Assembly: GCF_014639435.1 (NCBI RefSeq)
Contig: NZ_BMFZ01000003.1
Coordinates: forward strand, 248,001-312,000
Source of the DNA: Hafnia psychrotolerans
GTDB lineage: Bacteria > Pseudomonadota > Gammaproteobacteria > Enterobacterales > Enterobacteriaceae
DNA length: 64,000 nucleotides
Direction: 5' to 3'
Shown: positions 18,935-29,748 of the stretch, in pieces
How the letters are laid out: every line of letters begins with the position of its first letter
Position numbering within the stretch: position 1 is the stretch's first letter
Notes under the pieces: generated by a model
Told to the model about the DNA's origin: nothing
The model's input: only the letters and a program-made list of their open reading frames with translations
Database searches by the model: none
Program-made: the position numbers and the translations under genes

Positions 18935-20086
18935 ATGAGTTCATCGTGTATAGAAGATCTGAGCGTTCAGGATAATCAGTGGTATCGCATTATCAATGAA
19001 ATGTTGGGCATGGCAGATGTGCAGATCAACGGTAGCCGCCCTTTCGATATCAAAGTTAAAAATCCTGATTTTTTTAAGCGTGTTTTACAGGAAGGCTCTC
19101 TGGGGTTAGGTGAAAGTTACATGGACAGCTGGTGGGAATGTGAACGGCTGGACATTTTCTTCCAACGCGTCCTGAATGCCGGCCTCGAAAGTAGGCTCCC
19201 AAGACATTTCAGAGACACACTCCGCATTGCAGCCGCACGGCTAACCAATTTACAATCCAAAAAACGCGCCTGGATTGTCGGTAAAGAGCATTATGATCTG
19301 GGTAATGACTTGTTCAGTCTTATGCTTGACCCTTATATGCAATATTCCTGCGGCTACTGGAAGGATGCCACCACCCTTGAGCAGGCCCAAGAAGCAAAAT
19401 TAAAAATTATCTGCGACAAATTACAATTAAAACCGGGCCTGCGTTTGCTCGATATTGGTTGTGGCTGGGGTGGTCTATCCGAATATGCTGCAAAAAATTA
19501 TGGCGTAAGTGTGGTAGGCGTAACCATCTCAGCTGAACAGCAAAAAATGGCCCAAGAACGCTGTAAAAATCTTGATGTCACTATTTTGCTACAGGATTAC
19601 CGCGATCTGGATGATCAGTTCGACCGGATTGTGTCAGTCGGAATGTTTGAACATGTCGGTCCGAAGAACTATCAAACCTACTTCAATGTCGCCAAACGTA
19701 ATATAAAACCGGATGGTTTATTCCTGCTCCATACGATTGGATCGAATAAAACGGATCTGAGTGTCGATCCCTGGATTGATAAGTATATTTTCCCCAATGG
19801 CTGTTTGCCTTCTATTCAACAGATAGCACATACCACTGAGACACTGTTTGTCATGGAAGACTGGCACAATATTGGCGCGGATTACGACCGTACGCTGATG
19901 GCCTGGCTGGAACGTTTTCTTCAGGCATGGCCATCGCTGGCAGGTAAATACACTGACCGGTTTGAACGGATGTTCACCTACTATCTAAATGCCTGCGCTG
20001 GCGCTTTCAGGGCACGTGACATTCAGCTTTGGCAGGTTCTGTTCAGCCCTAAGGGTGTAGAAGGTGGTATTCGCGTGCCACGTTAG
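18935..20086 (+). CDS. cfa: Cyclopropane-fatty-acyl-phospholipid synthase
   Basis: A 383-residue AdoMet-dependent enzyme (E. coli Cfa 382). It adds a methylene across cis double bonds of membrane phospholipid acyl chains at the inner face of the membrane, mainly in stationary phase or acid. AdoMet motif LLDIGCGWGG at 171-180; catalytic-site residues Cys140, Glu239 and His240 (MFEHVGPKNY) are kept; a small N-terminal lipid-binding domain precedes them. The start has GGAG 6 bases upstream. Confidence 0.97.
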   Translation: MSSSCIEDLSVQDNQWYRIINEMLGMADVQINGSRPFDIKVKNPDFFKRVLQEGSLGLGESYMDSWWECERLDIFFQRVLNAGLESRLPRHFRDTLRIAAARLTNLQSKKRAWIVGKEHYDLGNDLFSLMLDPYMQYSCGYWKDATTLEQAQEAKLKIICDKLQLKPGLRLLDIGCGWGGLSEYAAKNYGVSVVGVTISAEQQKMAQERCKNLDVTILLQDYRDLDDQFDRIVSVGMFEHVGPKNYQTYFNVAKRNIKPDGLFLLHTIGSNKTDLSVDPWIDKYIFPNGCLPSIQQIAHTTETLFVMEDWHNIGADYDRTLMAWLERFLQAWPSLAGKYTDRFERMFTYYLNACAGAFRARDIQLWQVLFSPKGVEGGIRVPR

Positions 20087-20111
20087 CGTTAACCTCTTGA
20101 GCCGTTGTCGT

Positions 20112-20147
20112 AAAAAAGCCGAACAGGTCACCTGCTCGGCTTTTCAT
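20112..20147. terminator. Terminator between cfa and ribE
   Basis: AAAAAGCCGA-CAGG/CCTG-TCGGCTTTT stem, one internal mismatch, with A- and T-runs on the two sides. It lies between converging genes. Confidence 0.82.
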
Positions 20148-20170
20148 TTCTATTTTGAGGCGCTTTCACT

Positions 20171-20827
20171 CTACTTTTCGTGCAGTTCCACCATGGCCTG
20201 CGCGGTGGCCATTGCCGCTTCGCGACTTGCCAATACGCGTTCAACCGTATTCACAATGGCTTGTGTCTGTGGATCGATTTCAATATTAATTTTATCCCCC
20301 AAACGTTTGGTGCCGAGGGTAGTTCGCTGCAAGGTTTCCGGAATTAAATGTACGCAGAATCGGGTTTTAGTGACCTCGCCCACAGTAAGGCTTATTCCGT
20401 CGATACCAATAAAACCTTTATGTAATACATATTTCATTAAATCTTCATGTGGCATGCGGAACCAGATTTGACGGTTATTTTCGGAAGCAATAATTTTCGA
20501 GACTTCCGCTGTACAAATAATATGCCCGGACATGAGATGCCCGCCGATTTCATCATCAAAACGTGCAGCGCGCTCCAAATTTATCAGCGAGCCTGGTTGT
20601 AAATCACCGAGATTGGTCAGTCGAAGCGTTTCTTTCACCAGATCAAAACTGACAAAGTTACCGTTCACGCCAGTGACGGTCAGACAACAACCGTTATGTG
20701 ACACAGACGCGCCAAGCTCAAGGTCCTTGAGCATGTTCGCAGGCATTTGCACAACATGGGTACGAAAATTAGGTTTTTCATCAATGGACACCAACGTTCC
20801 TGTGCCCTGAACAATACCGGTAAACAT
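20171..20827 (-). CDS. ribE: Riboflavin synthase alpha chain
   Basis: 218 residues made of two tandem lumazine-binding domains (about 1-97 and 98-218), each beginning with a G-I-V or G-H-I-type strand and holding an SHNGCCLTV or GIDGISLTV loop. It dismutates two 6,7-dimethyl-8-ribityllumazine molecules to riboflavin. The E. coli gene is called ribC or ribE and has 213 residues. AGG precedes the ATG. Divergent from mdtK, as in E. coli. No FMN riboswitch is visible upstream. Confidence 0.95.
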   Translation of the reverse strand: MFTGIVQGTGTLVSIDEKPNFRTHVVQMPANMLKDLELGASVSHNGCCLTVTGVNGNFVSFDLVKETLRLTNLGDLQPGSLINLERAARFDDEIGGHLMSGHIICTAEVSKIIASENNRQIWFRMPHEDLMKYVLHKGFIGIDGISLTVGEVTKTRFCVHLIPETLQRTTLGTKRLGDKINIEIDPQTQAIVNTVERVLASREAAMATAQAMVELHEK

Positions 20828-21007
20828 AGCCTATGCCTCATGAATTTTTACGCAGTGAACCCTCTGCATACATTGCGTTTCTGCCTGCCAGTTTGCCGCA
20901 GATTTAATAGAAAGCCAAATCAATGAGGGCAAAAGAGCCGCCACTGGAAGTAGGACACGATGCAACTCACCGTTCACCGCTTTGATTGCTTAAAAAACCT
21001 GGCAATG

Positions 21008-21066
21008 TACAATATTTGAAGTATTTACAGCTATTTTAGCGTCACGCCTGCGTGACGCTTTTTTAT
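21008..21066 (+). promoter_or_regulatory. Promoter plus terminator-like leader upstream of mdtK
   Basis: An extended -10 (TACAAT at 21008-21013) with TTGCTT 16 bases upstream would start RNA near 21020. About 19 bases later a perfect 9-bp hairpin, AGCGTCACG/CGTGACGCT with loop CCTG (21038-21059), is followed by six T. No + strand gene lies upstream, so the element can only end a very short leader or sRNA, or attenuate mdtK, whose GTG is 24 bases past the T-run. Confidence 0.6.
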
Positions 21067-21089
21067 TCAAAACAATTAAAGGGGTAGGC

Positions 21090-22463
21090 GTGCAGAAGTA
21101 TCTTACAGAAGCGCGTGTGTTATTAGCTCTCGCGATCCCCGTCATACTAGCGCAAGTTGCGCAAACCTCAATGGGCGTGGTGGATACTATTATGGCCGGC
21201 GGCGTCAGTGCTACCGACATGGCCGCCGTCGCCGTCGGAACCTCGATTTGGTTACCCGCCATATTATTTGGGCACGGTCTTTTGTTAGCCCTGACACCCA
21301 CCGTCGCCCAGCTCAACGGAGCCGGCCGCCGCGAAAAAATCGCTCATCAAATCCAACAAGGTTTTTGGCTCGCATCGGGCGTATCGCTTATTATTATTGC
21401 CGTGCTGTATCACTGCGACCAGATCATCGGGCTGATGCACAATATTGATCCGCAACTTAAAGCCAAGTCCATTGGCTATTTGCACGCCATCATGTGGGGA
21501 GCACCCGGCTACCTATTTTTCCAGGTTTTACGTGTGCAGTGCGAAGGTTTATCTAAAACCAAACCGGGGATGATATTTGGTTTCATCGGCCTGCTGGTGA
21601 ATATTCCGGTTAATTATATTTTCATCTACGGTAAATTTGGCGCCCCAGCACTGGGAGGCGTGGGCTGCGGCGTTGCAACCAGTACGGTTTATTGGGTAAT
21701 GTTCTTGATGATGCGCGTCTATGTGAAGCGCACCTACTCGATGCGAGACATTGTTGCACCGACTCGCTTCGCCAAACCAGACTGGGTCACGCTAAAACGC
21801 CTGACTCAGTTAGGTTTGCCAATTGCGCTCGCGCTTTTTTTTGAAGTAACACTATTCGCTATCGTCGCCCTGCTGGTCTCTCCACTTGGAATTGTGGCGG
21901 TTGCCAGCCACCAGATTGCACTCAATTTTGGTTCTTTGATGTTTGTGATCCCCCTCTCGCTAGGTGTGGCCGCCACGATACGCGTCGGTTCACGGCTGGG
22001 AGAGTCCTCCGTTGATGGCGCAAAAGTCTCGGCCTATACCAGTATTTTTACCGGTGTTGTCATGGCATGTATTACGGCACTGATGTCGGTGATATTCCGC
22101 GAGCAAATCGCCGCATTGTATAACGATAACCCTCAGGTAGTGGCACTGGCATCCAGCCTGATGCTGCTGGCGGCTATCTACCAGATTTCAGATGCCGTTC
22201 AGGTGATTGGCACCGGTGTACTGCGTGGCTATAAAGATACGCGGTCAATCTTCTATATCACCTTTGTGGCGTATTGGGTATTAGGACTGCCAGTGGGATA
22301 CCTGTTAGGGCTAACCGATTATCTGGTGCCAGCGATGGGCCCGAGCGGCTTCTGGTGGGGCTTCATTTTGGGGCTGACCTTTGCTGCCGTGATGGTGTCA
22401 CTACGTATACGCTGGATCCAGAAACAATCACCCTTCATTATTTTAGATAAGGTTGGACACTGA
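21090..22463 (+). CDS. mdtK: Multidrug/Na+ antiporter MdtK (MATE family)
   Basis: A 12-helix MATE transporter of 457 residues, the same length and closely similar to E. coli MdtK (YdhE). It expels cationic drugs and dipeptides in exchange for Na+ or H+. Two homologous halves are visible: [18 protein letters not shown] near the start and [17 protein letters not shown] near 240. The start is GTG, as in E. coli, with AAAGGGG upstream. The terminator-like hairpin just upstream suggests control by premature termination. Confidence 0.94.
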   Translation: MQKYLTEARVLLALAIPVILAQVAQTSMGVVDTIMAGGVSATDMAAVAVGTSIWLPAILFGHGLLLALTPTVAQLNGAGRREKIAHQIQQGFWLASGVSLIIIAVLYHCDQIIGLMHNIDPQLKAKSIGYLHAIMWGAPGYLFFQVLRVQCEGLSKTKPGMIFGFIGLLVNIPVNYIFIYGKFGAPALGGVGCGVATSTVYWVMFLMMRVYVKRTYSMRDIVAPTRFAKPDWVTLKRLTQLGLPIALALFFEVTLFAIVALLVSPLGIVAVASHQIALNFGSLMFVIPLSLGVAATIRVGSRLGESSVDGAKVSAYTSIFTGVVMACITALMSVIFREQIAALYNDNPQVVALASSLMLLAAIYQISDAVQVIGTGVLRGYKDTRSIFYITFVAYWVLGLPVGYLLGLTDYLVPAMGPSGFWWGFILGLTFAAVMVSLRIRWIQKQSPFIILDKVGH

Positions 22464-22668
22464 TGGTTTATGGTCGCCCGTCAGCCTTAGGCTGCTATAG
22501 CTAAAATGGCTGACTTTTTTAGCCATTAATGTTCAAAAAATCAACGCAGTGAGCATTCACGCATCAATGCGTCACAATAAAAGGGCAAAATGTTTTTTTT
22601 CCCTTGCCAGCCTTCGGGTAGGTCGTTAATATTCGTCCCCGCTGCCGCACTGGCAGACAGAAATAGAT

Positions 22669-22745
22669 GCGTCCGTAGCTCAGTTGGTTAGAGCACCACC
22701 TTGACATGGTGGGGGTCGATGGTTCGAGTCCATTCGGACGCACCA
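22669..22745 (+). tRNA. tRNA-Val (anticodon GAC), copy 1
   Basis: A 77-base cloverleaf starting GCGTCCG and ending CGGACGCACCA with encoded CCA. Anticodon arm CCACC-TTGACAT-GGTGG gives anticodon GAC. It includes GGTTCGAGTCC in the T arm. It corresponds to the E. coli valV/valW pair between mdtK and pykF. Confidence 0.97.
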
Positions 22746-22785
22746 TATTTCTATATAAAGTTATGCAGTCAGTTTCATCAGGCGT

Positions 22786-22862
22786 GCGTCCGTAGCTCAG
22801 TTGGTTAGAGCACCACCTTGACATGGTGGGGGTCGATGGTTCGAGTCCATTCGGACGCACCA
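22786..22862 (+). tRNA. tRNA-Val (anticodon GAC), copy 2
   Basis: Identical to the first copy over all 77 bases, 40 bases downstream, so the two are probably processed from one transcript. No integrase or att-like duplication beyond the genes themselves is seen. Confidence 0.97.
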
Positions 22863-23350
22863 GATGAAACAATCACAACTCCCCATATGTTTCTCAAACC
22901 AAACATGCTTAATCCTGCATAATTTTCCTACTTATTACTTTTGATTACTCAGTAGCTTGTATGACCGGTGTATCACTGGTTATGTCGCGCATGCCCATAT
23001 TGGTTATTTGCGCAACGAACACCCCTCAGATGCGCTAAGCTTGCGCAGCATCATGTTTTTTATTTTGTTTCCCACCGCTTAGCCCTTATAATATGCACCG
23101 TCTCTTCGATTGAATGGTCTCAGCCCCTTGATCTGTCGATATCGCCTTATAAAAGCATTACTTCACCCGAAACGATTAACAATCGTACAGATCGCCACGT
23201 CTTGGCTGAACTTTACACACCATTTATTCTCCAGTCACCTACGCTTAACAGTGATTTGTAACAATCAGGCCGTAACTAAATTCCTCGCGGGCAGCAGCGC
23301 TGTCAGGCAAAATCATTTCCATTCCATCACAACTTGTAGATAAAATCGTC
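22863..23350 (+). other. tRNA-Val to pykF intergenic region (488 bp)
   Basis: No gene called. A Cra-like site lies at 23168-23179. No clear terminator follows the tRNA genes. The bases just before the pykF ATG lack a normal purine-rich ribosome-binding site. Confidence 0.5.
23168..23179. promoter_or_regulatory. Candidate Cra (FruR) site upstream of pykF
   Basis: CGAAACGATTAA resembles the Cra core TGAAACGATT. E. coli pykF is repressed by Cra, so the position, 172 bases before the ATG, is plausible. The match is only to the left half and centre. Confidence 0.45.
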
Positions 23351-24763
23351 ATGAAAAAGACCAAAATTGTTTGTACCATCGGACCAAAAACTGAATCCGA
23401 AGAAATGCTGACCAAACTGCTTGATGCAGGCATGAATGTAATGCGTTTGAACTTCTCTCACGGTGATTACGAGGAACATGGCCAGCGCATCAAGAATATC
23501 CGTAATGTCATGGCTAAAACCGGCCATAAAGCTGGCATCCTGCTAGACACCAAAGGCCCAGAAATCCGTACCATGAAACTGGAGGGCGGCGTAGACGCTT
23601 CTCTGGTTGCTGGCCAGAATTATACTTTCACAACAGATCAGTCAGTGATTGGTAACACTCAGCGTGTTGCTGTGACTTACGCTGGCTTTGCTGCCGATCT
23701 GAAAATTGGCAACACCATTCTGGTTGATGATGGCCTGATTGGTATGGAAGTGATCGAAGTTTCAGAAACTGAAGTGACCTGTAAAGTACTCAACAACGGT
23801 GACCTCGGCGAAAACAAAGGCGTTAACCTGCCAGGTGTGTCTATCGCTCTGCCAGCATTGGCTGAAAAAGATAAACGTGACCTTATCTTCGGTTGTGAGC
23901 AAGGTGTTGACTTCGTTGCAGCTTCCTTTATTCGTAAACGTTCCGATGTGCTGGAAATCCGTGAACATCTGAAAGCACACGGTGGCGAACATATTCAGAT
24001 CATCTCTAAAATTGAGAATCAGGAAGGCCTGAACAACTTTGACGAAATCCTTGAAGCCTCCGATGGCATCATGGTCGCTCGTGGTGATTTAGGCGTTGAG
24101 ATTCCGGTTGAAGAAGTCATCTTCGCTCAAAAAATGATGATCGAGAAATGTAACCGTGCACGCAAAGTTGTGATCACCGCGACACAGATGCTCGATTCCA
24201 TGATCAAAAACCCGCGCCCTACTCGTGCTGAAGCTGGAGATGTCGCTAACGCGATCATCGATGGTACTGACGCAGTCATGCTGTCAGGTGAAAGTGCAAA
24301 AGGTAAGTATCCGCTGGAAGCTGTGACCATCATGGCAACCATTTGTGCCCGTACTGACCGCGTTATGCCAAGTCGTATTGATGTTCAGAACGACAACCGT
24401 AAACTACGCATCACAGAAGCAGTTTGCCGCGGCGCAGTAGAAACGGCCGAGAAACTGGATGCTCCACTGATCGTGGTAGCAACTAATGGAGGCAAATCTG
24501 CAAAGGCTGTGCGCAAATATTTCCCGCACGCTATCATTTTGGCATTAACCACTAACGAAGTAACCGCTCGACAGTTAATCCTGACGAAAGGCGTAGTGAC
24601 TCAGTTGGTGAAAGAGATCGCTTCAACTGATGACTTCTACCGAATTGGTAAAGAAGCGGCAATCGAAAGCGGTTTAGCGCAGAAAGGCGATGTCGTCGTG
24701 ATGGTTTCAGGCGCCCTGGTCCAAAGCGGCACCACCAATACTGCATCGGTACACATTGTTTAA
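23351..24763 (+). CDS. pykF: Pyruvate kinase I
   Basis: A 470-residue pyruvate kinase, the same length as E. coli PykF. It turns phosphoenolpyruvate and ADP into pyruvate and ATP. Seen: [29 protein letters not shown], the SKIENQEG loop with the catalytic Lys, the family signature around [20 protein letters not shown] and the C-terminal effector domain for fructose-1,6-bisphosphate. Upstream of the ATG I see no strong Shine-Dalgarno sequence, odd for a highly expressed enzyme. ppsA, which runs the reverse reaction, lies 14 kb away. Confidence 0.97.
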   Translation: MKKTKIVCTIGPKTESEEMLTKLLDAGMNVMRLNFSHGDYEEHGQRIKNIRNVMAKTGHKAGILLDTKGPEIRTMKLEGGVDASLVAGQNYTFTTDQSVIGNTQRVAVTYAGFAADLKIGNTILVDDGLIGMEVIEVSETEVTCKVLNNGDLGENKGVNLPGVSIALPALAEKDKRDLIFGCEQGVDFVAASFIRKRSDVLEIREHLKAHGGEHIQIISKIENQEGLNNFDEILEASDGIMVARGDLGVEIPVEEVIFAQKMMIEKCNRARKVVITATQMLDSMIKNPRPTRAEAGDVANAIIDGTDAVMLSGESAKGKYPLEAVTIMATICARTDRVMPSRIDVQNDNRKLRITEAVCRGAVETAEKLDAPLIVVATNGGKSAKAVRKYFPHAIILALTTNEVTARQLILTKGVVTQLVKEIASTDDFYRIGKEAAIESGLAQKGDVVVMVSGALVQSGTTNTASVHIV

Positions 24764-24786
24764 TTAAAATGTGGCATCGCTACAGG

Positions 24787-24816
24787 TCAAAACGCCGCGT
24801 AATGCGGCGTTTTTTA
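24787..24816 (+). terminator. pykF terminator
   Basis: AACGCCGC/GCGGCGTT stem with a GTAAT loop, followed by a T-run, about 25 bases after the pykF stop. Confidence 0.9.
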
Positions 24817-24982
24817 TTGACCCTATTTTGGAAATCCAAAATAACATGCAGAAACACTAAGAAATAAATGGGACTAGTCTCATGGAATCCGGCTGTTTTC
24901 GCTGCAATTTTTGGCTTTTTCGTAAAATAAGATGTTTCTTTGAGCTAACAGTCGAAATAAAGCGTTTGCTAGCAAAAAATTA

Positions 24983-25019
24983 TTCTCATTAGAAAATAGT
25001 TTGTGTAATACTTGTAACG
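24983..25019 (+). promoter_or_regulatory. lpp promoter
   Basis: The region is nearly identical to the E. coli lpp promoter: -35 TTCTCA (24983-24988), -10 AATACT (25007-25012), then TTGTAAC and start at G25019, followed by the same CTACATGGAGATTAAC leader. It is an AT-rich, very strong promoter in E. coli. Confidence 0.85.
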
Positions 25020-25044
25020 CTACATGGAGATTAACTTAATCTAG

Positions 25045-25304
<260 letters not shown>

Positions 25305-25310
25305 AAGCTC

Positions 25311-25340
25311 AATGGCGCACTTAGTGCGCCATTTTTTTTT
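25311..25340 (+). terminator. lpp terminator
   Basis: Perfect 10-bp stem AATGGCGCAC/GTGCGCCATT with loop TTA and nine T, matching the known strong lpp terminator type. Confidence 0.93.
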
Positions 25341-25428
25341 CCTAGGATTTCCTTTCCCACGCCCGCCTCACGCTATCGATTTCCACTGGCTAAAAACGCT
25401 TCCTTTTGCCCTCACAGACGTACAGGCA

Positions 25429-25453
25429 TAAAAAAGGAGCGGTAGCCGCTCCT
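25429..25453 (-). terminator. ldtE terminator
   Basis: On the minus strand AGGAGCGG/CCGCTCCT with a 3-base loop is followed by a T-run, 52 bases past the ldtE stop. Confidence 0.87.
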
Positions 25454-25505
25454 AATATTTAGACCTTGCTATGGCTCATAGAGTGCCCTTAATGACGATC
25501 ATCGG

Positions 25506-26477
25506 CTACTGCCCCGTTGACACCACTGCAGTCACAGGCGGTGCATCTGTCGCGTCAACACCTTTACTAACAATGACCGGCATGCCCGAGCGGCGCTCGA
25601 TCGCCTGTTTTACCACTTCATCATCCGTATCTTTGCTCTTGATGAATTTCTTCGCAGCCACCGTGAGAGGAATAGGTTTCGTCTGGGGATCATCTTTTTC
25701 AGTGTGGGACAGCGGCTGATGTACTTCGATGTAACGCTTGCCATCAGGTTCAACATCGAATTTGATCGGCTGATTAATGATCTGCACACGCGTTCCCTTT
25801 GGCACCATATTGAACAATGCCTCGATATCGTCCGGGCGTAAACGGATACAGCCAGAACTGACACGCATACCGATACCAAAATTAGCATTGGTACCGTGGA
25901 TAAGGTATTGCCCAGAGCCAGCAGAGAGGCGCATAGCGAACAAGCCCATCGGGTTCTCAGGGCCAGCAGGCACCATACCCGGCAGCTTGACCCCTTCTTT
26001 CAGATAAGCCTTACGAATGTTGGCAGTGGGGGTCCAGGTTGGATTGGGGATTTTCTGGCTGACAGAGGTCACCATTTCTGGCGTATTGCGTCCGAGTTGA
26101 CCAATACCAATCGGCAATACAATCACCTTGTTCTCGCCTTTCGGATAATAATAGAGACGCATCTCTGCCAGATTCACCACAATCCCCTCACGCTTGGTAT
26201 CCGGCAGCAGCATTTGCGAAGGAATGGTCAGAACGGTGCCGGGCTTGGGCAGATAAGGATCAGTACCCGGATTAGCCTCCAACATACCAATCAAACCAAT
26301 CTGGTATTTTGCCGCAACCGCTTCCAGCGGCTTTCCATCGTTGGGAACAACATAAGTCGTGTTCTCACCAATCAAACGACTGTTGTCCAGCGGGAGGGGG
26401 TATTCTGCAGCGTTAGCGGTACTGCTTGCCAGATAACCGGCGAATAACATGCCCATCAGAGGTAGTGCACTTTTCAT
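25506..26477 (-). CDS. ldtE: L,D-transpeptidase (YkuD) LdtE-like
   Basis: A periplasmic L,D-transpeptidase of 323 residues (E. coli LdtE/YnhG 334, at the same lpp-sufE position). Signal peptide to about residue 23; LysM-like peptidoglycan-binding region 40-86; YkuD domain with His194 (LIHGTNA) and nucleophile Cys210 (VSSGCIRLR). The family forms 3-3 mDAP crosslinks (LdtD, LdtE) or attaches Lpp (LdtA, B, C). Locus and length favour LdtE; adjacency to lpp alone does not prove Lpp attachment. AGGA lies 6-7 bases before the ATG. Confidence 0.9.
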   Translation of the reverse strand: MKSALPLMGMLFAGYLASSTANAAEYPLPLDNSRLIGENTTYVVPNDGKPLEAVAAKYQIGLIGMLEANPGTDPYLPKPGTVLTIPSQMLLPDTKREGIVVNLAEMRLYYYPKGENKVIVLPIGIGQLGRNTPEMVTSVSQKIPNPTWTPTANIRKAYLKEGVKLPGMVPAGPENPMGLFAMRLSAGSGQYLIHGTNANFGIGMRVSSGCIRLRPDDIEALFNMVPKGTRVQIINQPIKFDVEPDGKRYIEVHQPLSHTEKDDPQTKPIPLTVAAKKFIKSKDTDDEVVKQAIERRSGMPVIVSKGVDATDAPPVTAVVSTGQ

Positions 26478-26723
26478 GCTGAATCCTGCTCGTTGTTATC
26501 GTAAAGGTAATAAAAACCCGATGCCATCTCAAGGCCGAAATTGCCTTCGCGAAATGAACTTTCCTTTGAATAATCAATAGTAACAGGAGAGAATTTAAAG
26601 GCAATTTACATGCCTAAAATCAAGACTTTACGAAGTCAAATCAACGTTATGTTTTGACCAGCGGAGGGGATTTAAGCAGCTGAAATTTCAACACTAAATG
26701 ATGATGCTTTGAACGATGGGCGA
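26478..26723. other. ldtE upstream region
   Basis: About 250 bases between the ldtE start and the suf terminator. AT-rich, presumably the ldtE promoter. Nothing else seen. Confidence 0.4.
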
Positions 26724-26766
26724 AAAATAGCATTGCTCATTAGCAGAACATTCCTAATGAGCAATG
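26724..26766 (-). terminator. suf operon terminator
   Basis: A perfect 13-bp inverted repeat, CATTGCTCATTAG/CTAATGAGCAATG with a 10-base loop, is followed on the minus strand by CTATTTTTCG. It starts 17 bases past the sufE stop. Confidence 0.78.
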
Positions 26767-26783
26767 AAGGGATGACCTGGCGT

Positions 26784-27197
26784 TCAGATCAGCTGCTGCG
26801 CACGAGCACGAATAGTGCGGATCATCGCTTCCAGCCCCTGCGAGCGTGAAGGCGTCAAATGCTGGCTCAATTCTAGCTGCGTGAAAAACGGTCGCACATC
26901 CAGCGTCACGACATCCTGTGCCGTTAGTCCCTGATAGAGACTGAAAACAATCGCCACTAAACCTTTAACGATCGCCGCATCACTGTCACCGAGGAAGCTC
27001 AGATTACCGTTTTCAGCCGTCTGCATGACAATCCACACCTGACTTTGACAACCAGAAATCAGGTTTTCATCCTGACGGTACTCATCAGTAAGTGGTGCTA
27101 ACTGCGCCCCAAGTTCGATCACATAAAGATACTTTTCTTCCCAATTCGGACAACGGGAAAAATTTTTAACTAATTTTTCTTTATCTGGCAAAGCCAT
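26784..27197 (-). CDS. sufE: Cysteine desulfuration protein SufE
   Basis: 137 residues (E. coli SufE 138). Cys50 in ISGCQSQVW accepts persulfide sulfur from SufS and passes it to the SufBCD scaffold. The start at 27197 (MALPDKEK) has AGGA upstream and matches E. coli; the frame is open further upstream into sufS, but that is not used. Last gene of sufABCDSE, 29 bases after sufS. Confidence 0.96.
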   Translation of the reverse strand: MALPDKEKLVKNFSRCPNWEEKYLYVIELGAQLAPLTDEYRQDENLISGCQSQVWIVMQTAENGNLSFLGDSDAAIVKGLVAIVFSLYQGLTAQDVVTLDVRPFFTQLELSQHLTPSRSQGLEAMIRTIRARAQQLI

Positions 27198-27226
27198 AAA
27201 AGTAAATCCTGATAATAGCTTGCTGG

Positions 27227-28447
27227 TTAGCCCAGCAGCCGGTGAATACGCTGCAGCCCTGCGACCAGACGGTCGACTTCTTCGCGGGTATTGTACATGG
27301 CAAGCGACGCACGGCACATAGCCGGGACACCGTAGAATGACATCAATGGCATAGCACAGTGATGCCCGGTACGGATTGCGATACCATATTGGTCGAGGAA
27401 ACTCCCCACATCATAGGCGTGATGCTTGCCGAGGTTAAAGGCAATGACGCCTGAACGAGTCTCTGGACCGTAAATCACAAGGTCAGGCACCTGCGTCATA
27501 GCATCGAGCGCGTAGGACATCAATTCCTGCTCATAGGCGTGGATATTTTCCAGACCCAGTTCAGCCACATACTCCATTGCAGCCCCCAGCCCCATGATAC
27601 CACCGGTATTTGGCGTGCCAGCTTCAAATCGCCACGGTACTGCCGCAAAGGTCGTACCTTCAGTCAGACTAACGTGTTTGATCATTGAGCCACCCCCTTC
27701 CCACGGAGGCATTTGATCCAGCAACGCTTTACGACCATAAAGAATACCAATGCCGGTTGGTCCGTAGAGCTTATGCCCGGACCAGACATAGAAATCACAG
27801 CCCAGTGCCTGAACGTCTACGCTGTAGTGCATCACTGCCTGCGCGCCATCTACCAGTACCGTCAGCCCTGCCGCCTTGGCCTGAGGGATGATTTTTTCAA
27901 TCGGGTTGACAGTGCCAAGTACGTTGGAAACGTGCGTCAATGCCAGCAACTTGGTGCGTGGTGTGATCAGCGTTTCCAATTCAGACAAATCCAACTCGCC
28001 ATTCGATGTCAAATGCCAGACGTCGATATGCAAATCACGCTCTTTTGCCAGCATCTGCCAGGGAACGATGTTGGCATGGTGCTCCATTTCGGTGATGATG
28101 ATGCGATCGCCCGCATGCAAGGCAGTGCGCCCGAAGGTATTAGCGACCAGGTTAATGGCCTCGGTTGAGCCCTTAACAAACACGATCTCTTCGGCGGAAG
28201 CAGCATTGATAAATTGCGCAGCTTGCGTACGGACATTCTCCATCTGCTCGGTGGCTTCAGCACTTAAGGTATGAATGCCACGGTGAACCGCAGCATAACC
28301 GTGCTCATAGAACCCAAGCTCACGCTCAATGACCTGACGGGGTTTCTGCGCGCTGGCTGCACTGTCTAAGTAAGCCAGCGGCTGACCGTTGACTTCACGG
28401 CTTAGCAAGGGGAAATCGCTACGAACTCTTTCCAGGGGAAAACTCAT
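27227..28447 (-). CDS. sufS: Cysteine desulfurase SufS
   Basis: A PLP-dependent group II desulfurase of 406 residues, as in E. coli. Lys226 (SGHKLYGP) binds PLP and Cys364 (TGHHCAMP) carries the persulfide. It takes sulfur from L-cysteine for Fe-S cluster assembly under oxidative stress or iron starvation. Its ATG overlaps the sufD stop region closely (sufD ends at 28447), indicating translational coupling. Confidence 0.97.
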   Translation of the reverse strand: MSFPLERVRSDFPLLSREVNGQPLAYLDSAASAQKPRQVIERELGFYEHGYAAVHRGIHTLSAEATEQMENVRTQAAQFINAASAEEIVFVKGSTEAINLVANTFGRTALHAGDRIIITEMEHHANIVPWQMLAKERDLHIDVWHLTSNGELDLSELETLITPRTKLLALTHVSNVLGTVNPIEKIIPQAKAAGLTVLVDGAQAVMHYSVDVQALGCDFYVWSGHKLYGPTGIGILYGRKALLDQMPPWEGGGSMIKHVSLTEGTTFAAVPWRFEAGTPNTGGIMGLGAAMEYVAELGLENIHAYEQELMSYALDAMTQVPDLVIYGPETRSGVIAFNLGKHHAYDVGSFLDQYGIAIRTGHHCAMPLMSFYGVPAMCRASLAMYNTREEVDRLVAGLQRIHRLLG

Positions 28448-29748
28448 TACTTACCTCGGTTTAGTCTGCCAGCAATACGGGCAATGACTACATCGCGCAG
28501 GGTTTCATTTTTAATCGCTTCAGTCAGCTCAGCCGCAAAAGCAAAAATAATCATGTGCTGTGCATCCTGGCCGCTGATGCCGCGTGCGCGCAGGTAGAAA
28601 AGTTGTTCATCATCGATACGACCAACCGTTGCACCGTGGCTACATTTCACATCATCAGCATAAATTTCTAACTGCGGTTTAGTGTCCACTTCAGCCTGCT
28701 TACTTAATAACAGGTTGTTGTTGTTCATCTTACCGTCTGTTTTCAGCGCATGCTTTGCCACTTTAATCATGCCGTTAAACACAGCTTTAGCGCGGTCACG
28801 CACGATCACTTTATGCAACTGGTTGCTGTTGCAATACCCCTTATTGTGCTCCAGATAGGTGCGGGTATCGGCAATTTCCGCATCGACTGGCAACACCAGG
28901 CTATTAATGTTCAGGTTACTGTTTTCACCGTTCAACTGCGCACTGGTGTTATTGCGGGTCAAGCCCGCGCCCAGTAAGAAGCTGTGGCTGGCAACGCGCG
29001 CGTCACGGCCAATCACCAGATCATTATGCGAGAAGTGGAAACTGGCCTGGCTTTCGAACGCCAGTTTGTAATGGTTAAAATCGGCATTATCGCCAACATT
29101 TACGGTCAAGCGCGCGCCCGTGAAATGGCCTTTATCGCCGAGAGTGACATAATGCTCAATTACCTCTGCATTGGCCCCACTTTCAATCACCAGATGATAG
29201 CGATGATGCACGGTATTGATTTCACGTTCCTGCTCACGTCCACTACTGATGTGCAGCAGATAGAGCGGTTTCTCTGCCTGTTTTCCGGCCGGTAAGCGTA
29301 CAGACAAAGCGTCTTGTGCCAGACTTTCGGTCAGATGCAGGAAGACTTCAGACTCAATCGGTTCCGGCAGTGTTTGCTGCATGGACGGACTCAGTTTCTC
29401 AATCTCAAACTCACCAGTCTGAACATCGCTGAGATTGGCGTCGTAACGACCATCCACAAAGACCAGACGATAAGCCTCAACCGGCAGGGCTACGGCGTTC
29501 AATTGTTCAATGGACAGCCCATGCTGCTGCGGTGCAAAGAACTGTTTACCCAGCAAAGAAGATACCGGTGTATATTTCCAGTTCTCTAGTTTTGCATTGG
29601 GAAAGCCGATACGTAAAACCTGCTGCCAATGGGCATGAGCATGCGCTGACTGCTCTCCGCCCGCACTTTCGAACAGGCGGTATAACTGCTGCATGGCGTG
29701 CGAACTGCCCGCCGCTGGTGCGTTACTCTTGCTCTGTAAGCCAGCCAT
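28447..29748 (-). CDS. sufD: Fe-S assembly scaffold protein SufD
   Basis: 433 residues (E. coli 423) with the beta-helix SufB/SufD core. It partners SufB and SufC in the SufBC2D scaffold. Conserved segments: [37 protein letters not shown] and the C-terminal [22 protein letters not shown] block, whose His is needed for cluster assembly in E. coli. The start lies inside sufC (26-base overlap) with GAGGAG before it. The extra length is in the N-terminal region. Confidence 0.96.
   Translation of the reverse strand: MAGLQSKSNAPAAGSSHAMQQLYRLFESAGGEQSAHAHAHWQQVLRIGFPNAKLENWKYTPVSSLLGKQFFAPQQHGLSIEQLNAVALPVEAYRLVFVDGRYDANLSDVQTGEFEIEKLSPSMQQTLPEPIESEVFLHLTESLAQDALSVRLPAGKQAEKPLYLLHISSGREQEREINTVHHRYHLVIESGANAEVIEHYVTLGDKGHFTGARLTVNVGDNADFNHYKLAFESQASFHFSHNDLVIGRDARVASHSFLLGAGLTRNNTSAQLNGENSNLNINSLVLPVDAEIADTRTYLEHNKGYCNSNQLHKVIVRDRAKAVFNGMIKVAKHALKTDGKMNNNNLLLSKQAEVDTKPQLEIYADDVKCSHGATVGRIDDEQLFYLRARGISGQDAQHMIIFAFAAELTEAIKNETLRDVVIARIAGRLNRGK

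Noticed and set aside
20828..21089. FMN riboswitch upstream of ribE
   Set aside because: No RFN-like conserved multi-stem pattern seen; the only strong structure is the terminator facing mdtK.
22669..22862. Two identical tRNA copies as an attachment site for an integrated element
   Set aside because: The copies are complete, 40 bases apart, with no integrase nearby, and the same pair exists in E. coli.
22564..22872. 102-codon minus-strand frame across the tRNA-Val pair
   Set aside because: It is the antisense translation of two tRNA genes (its repeats MVRPNGLEPSTP mirror them), a common false call.
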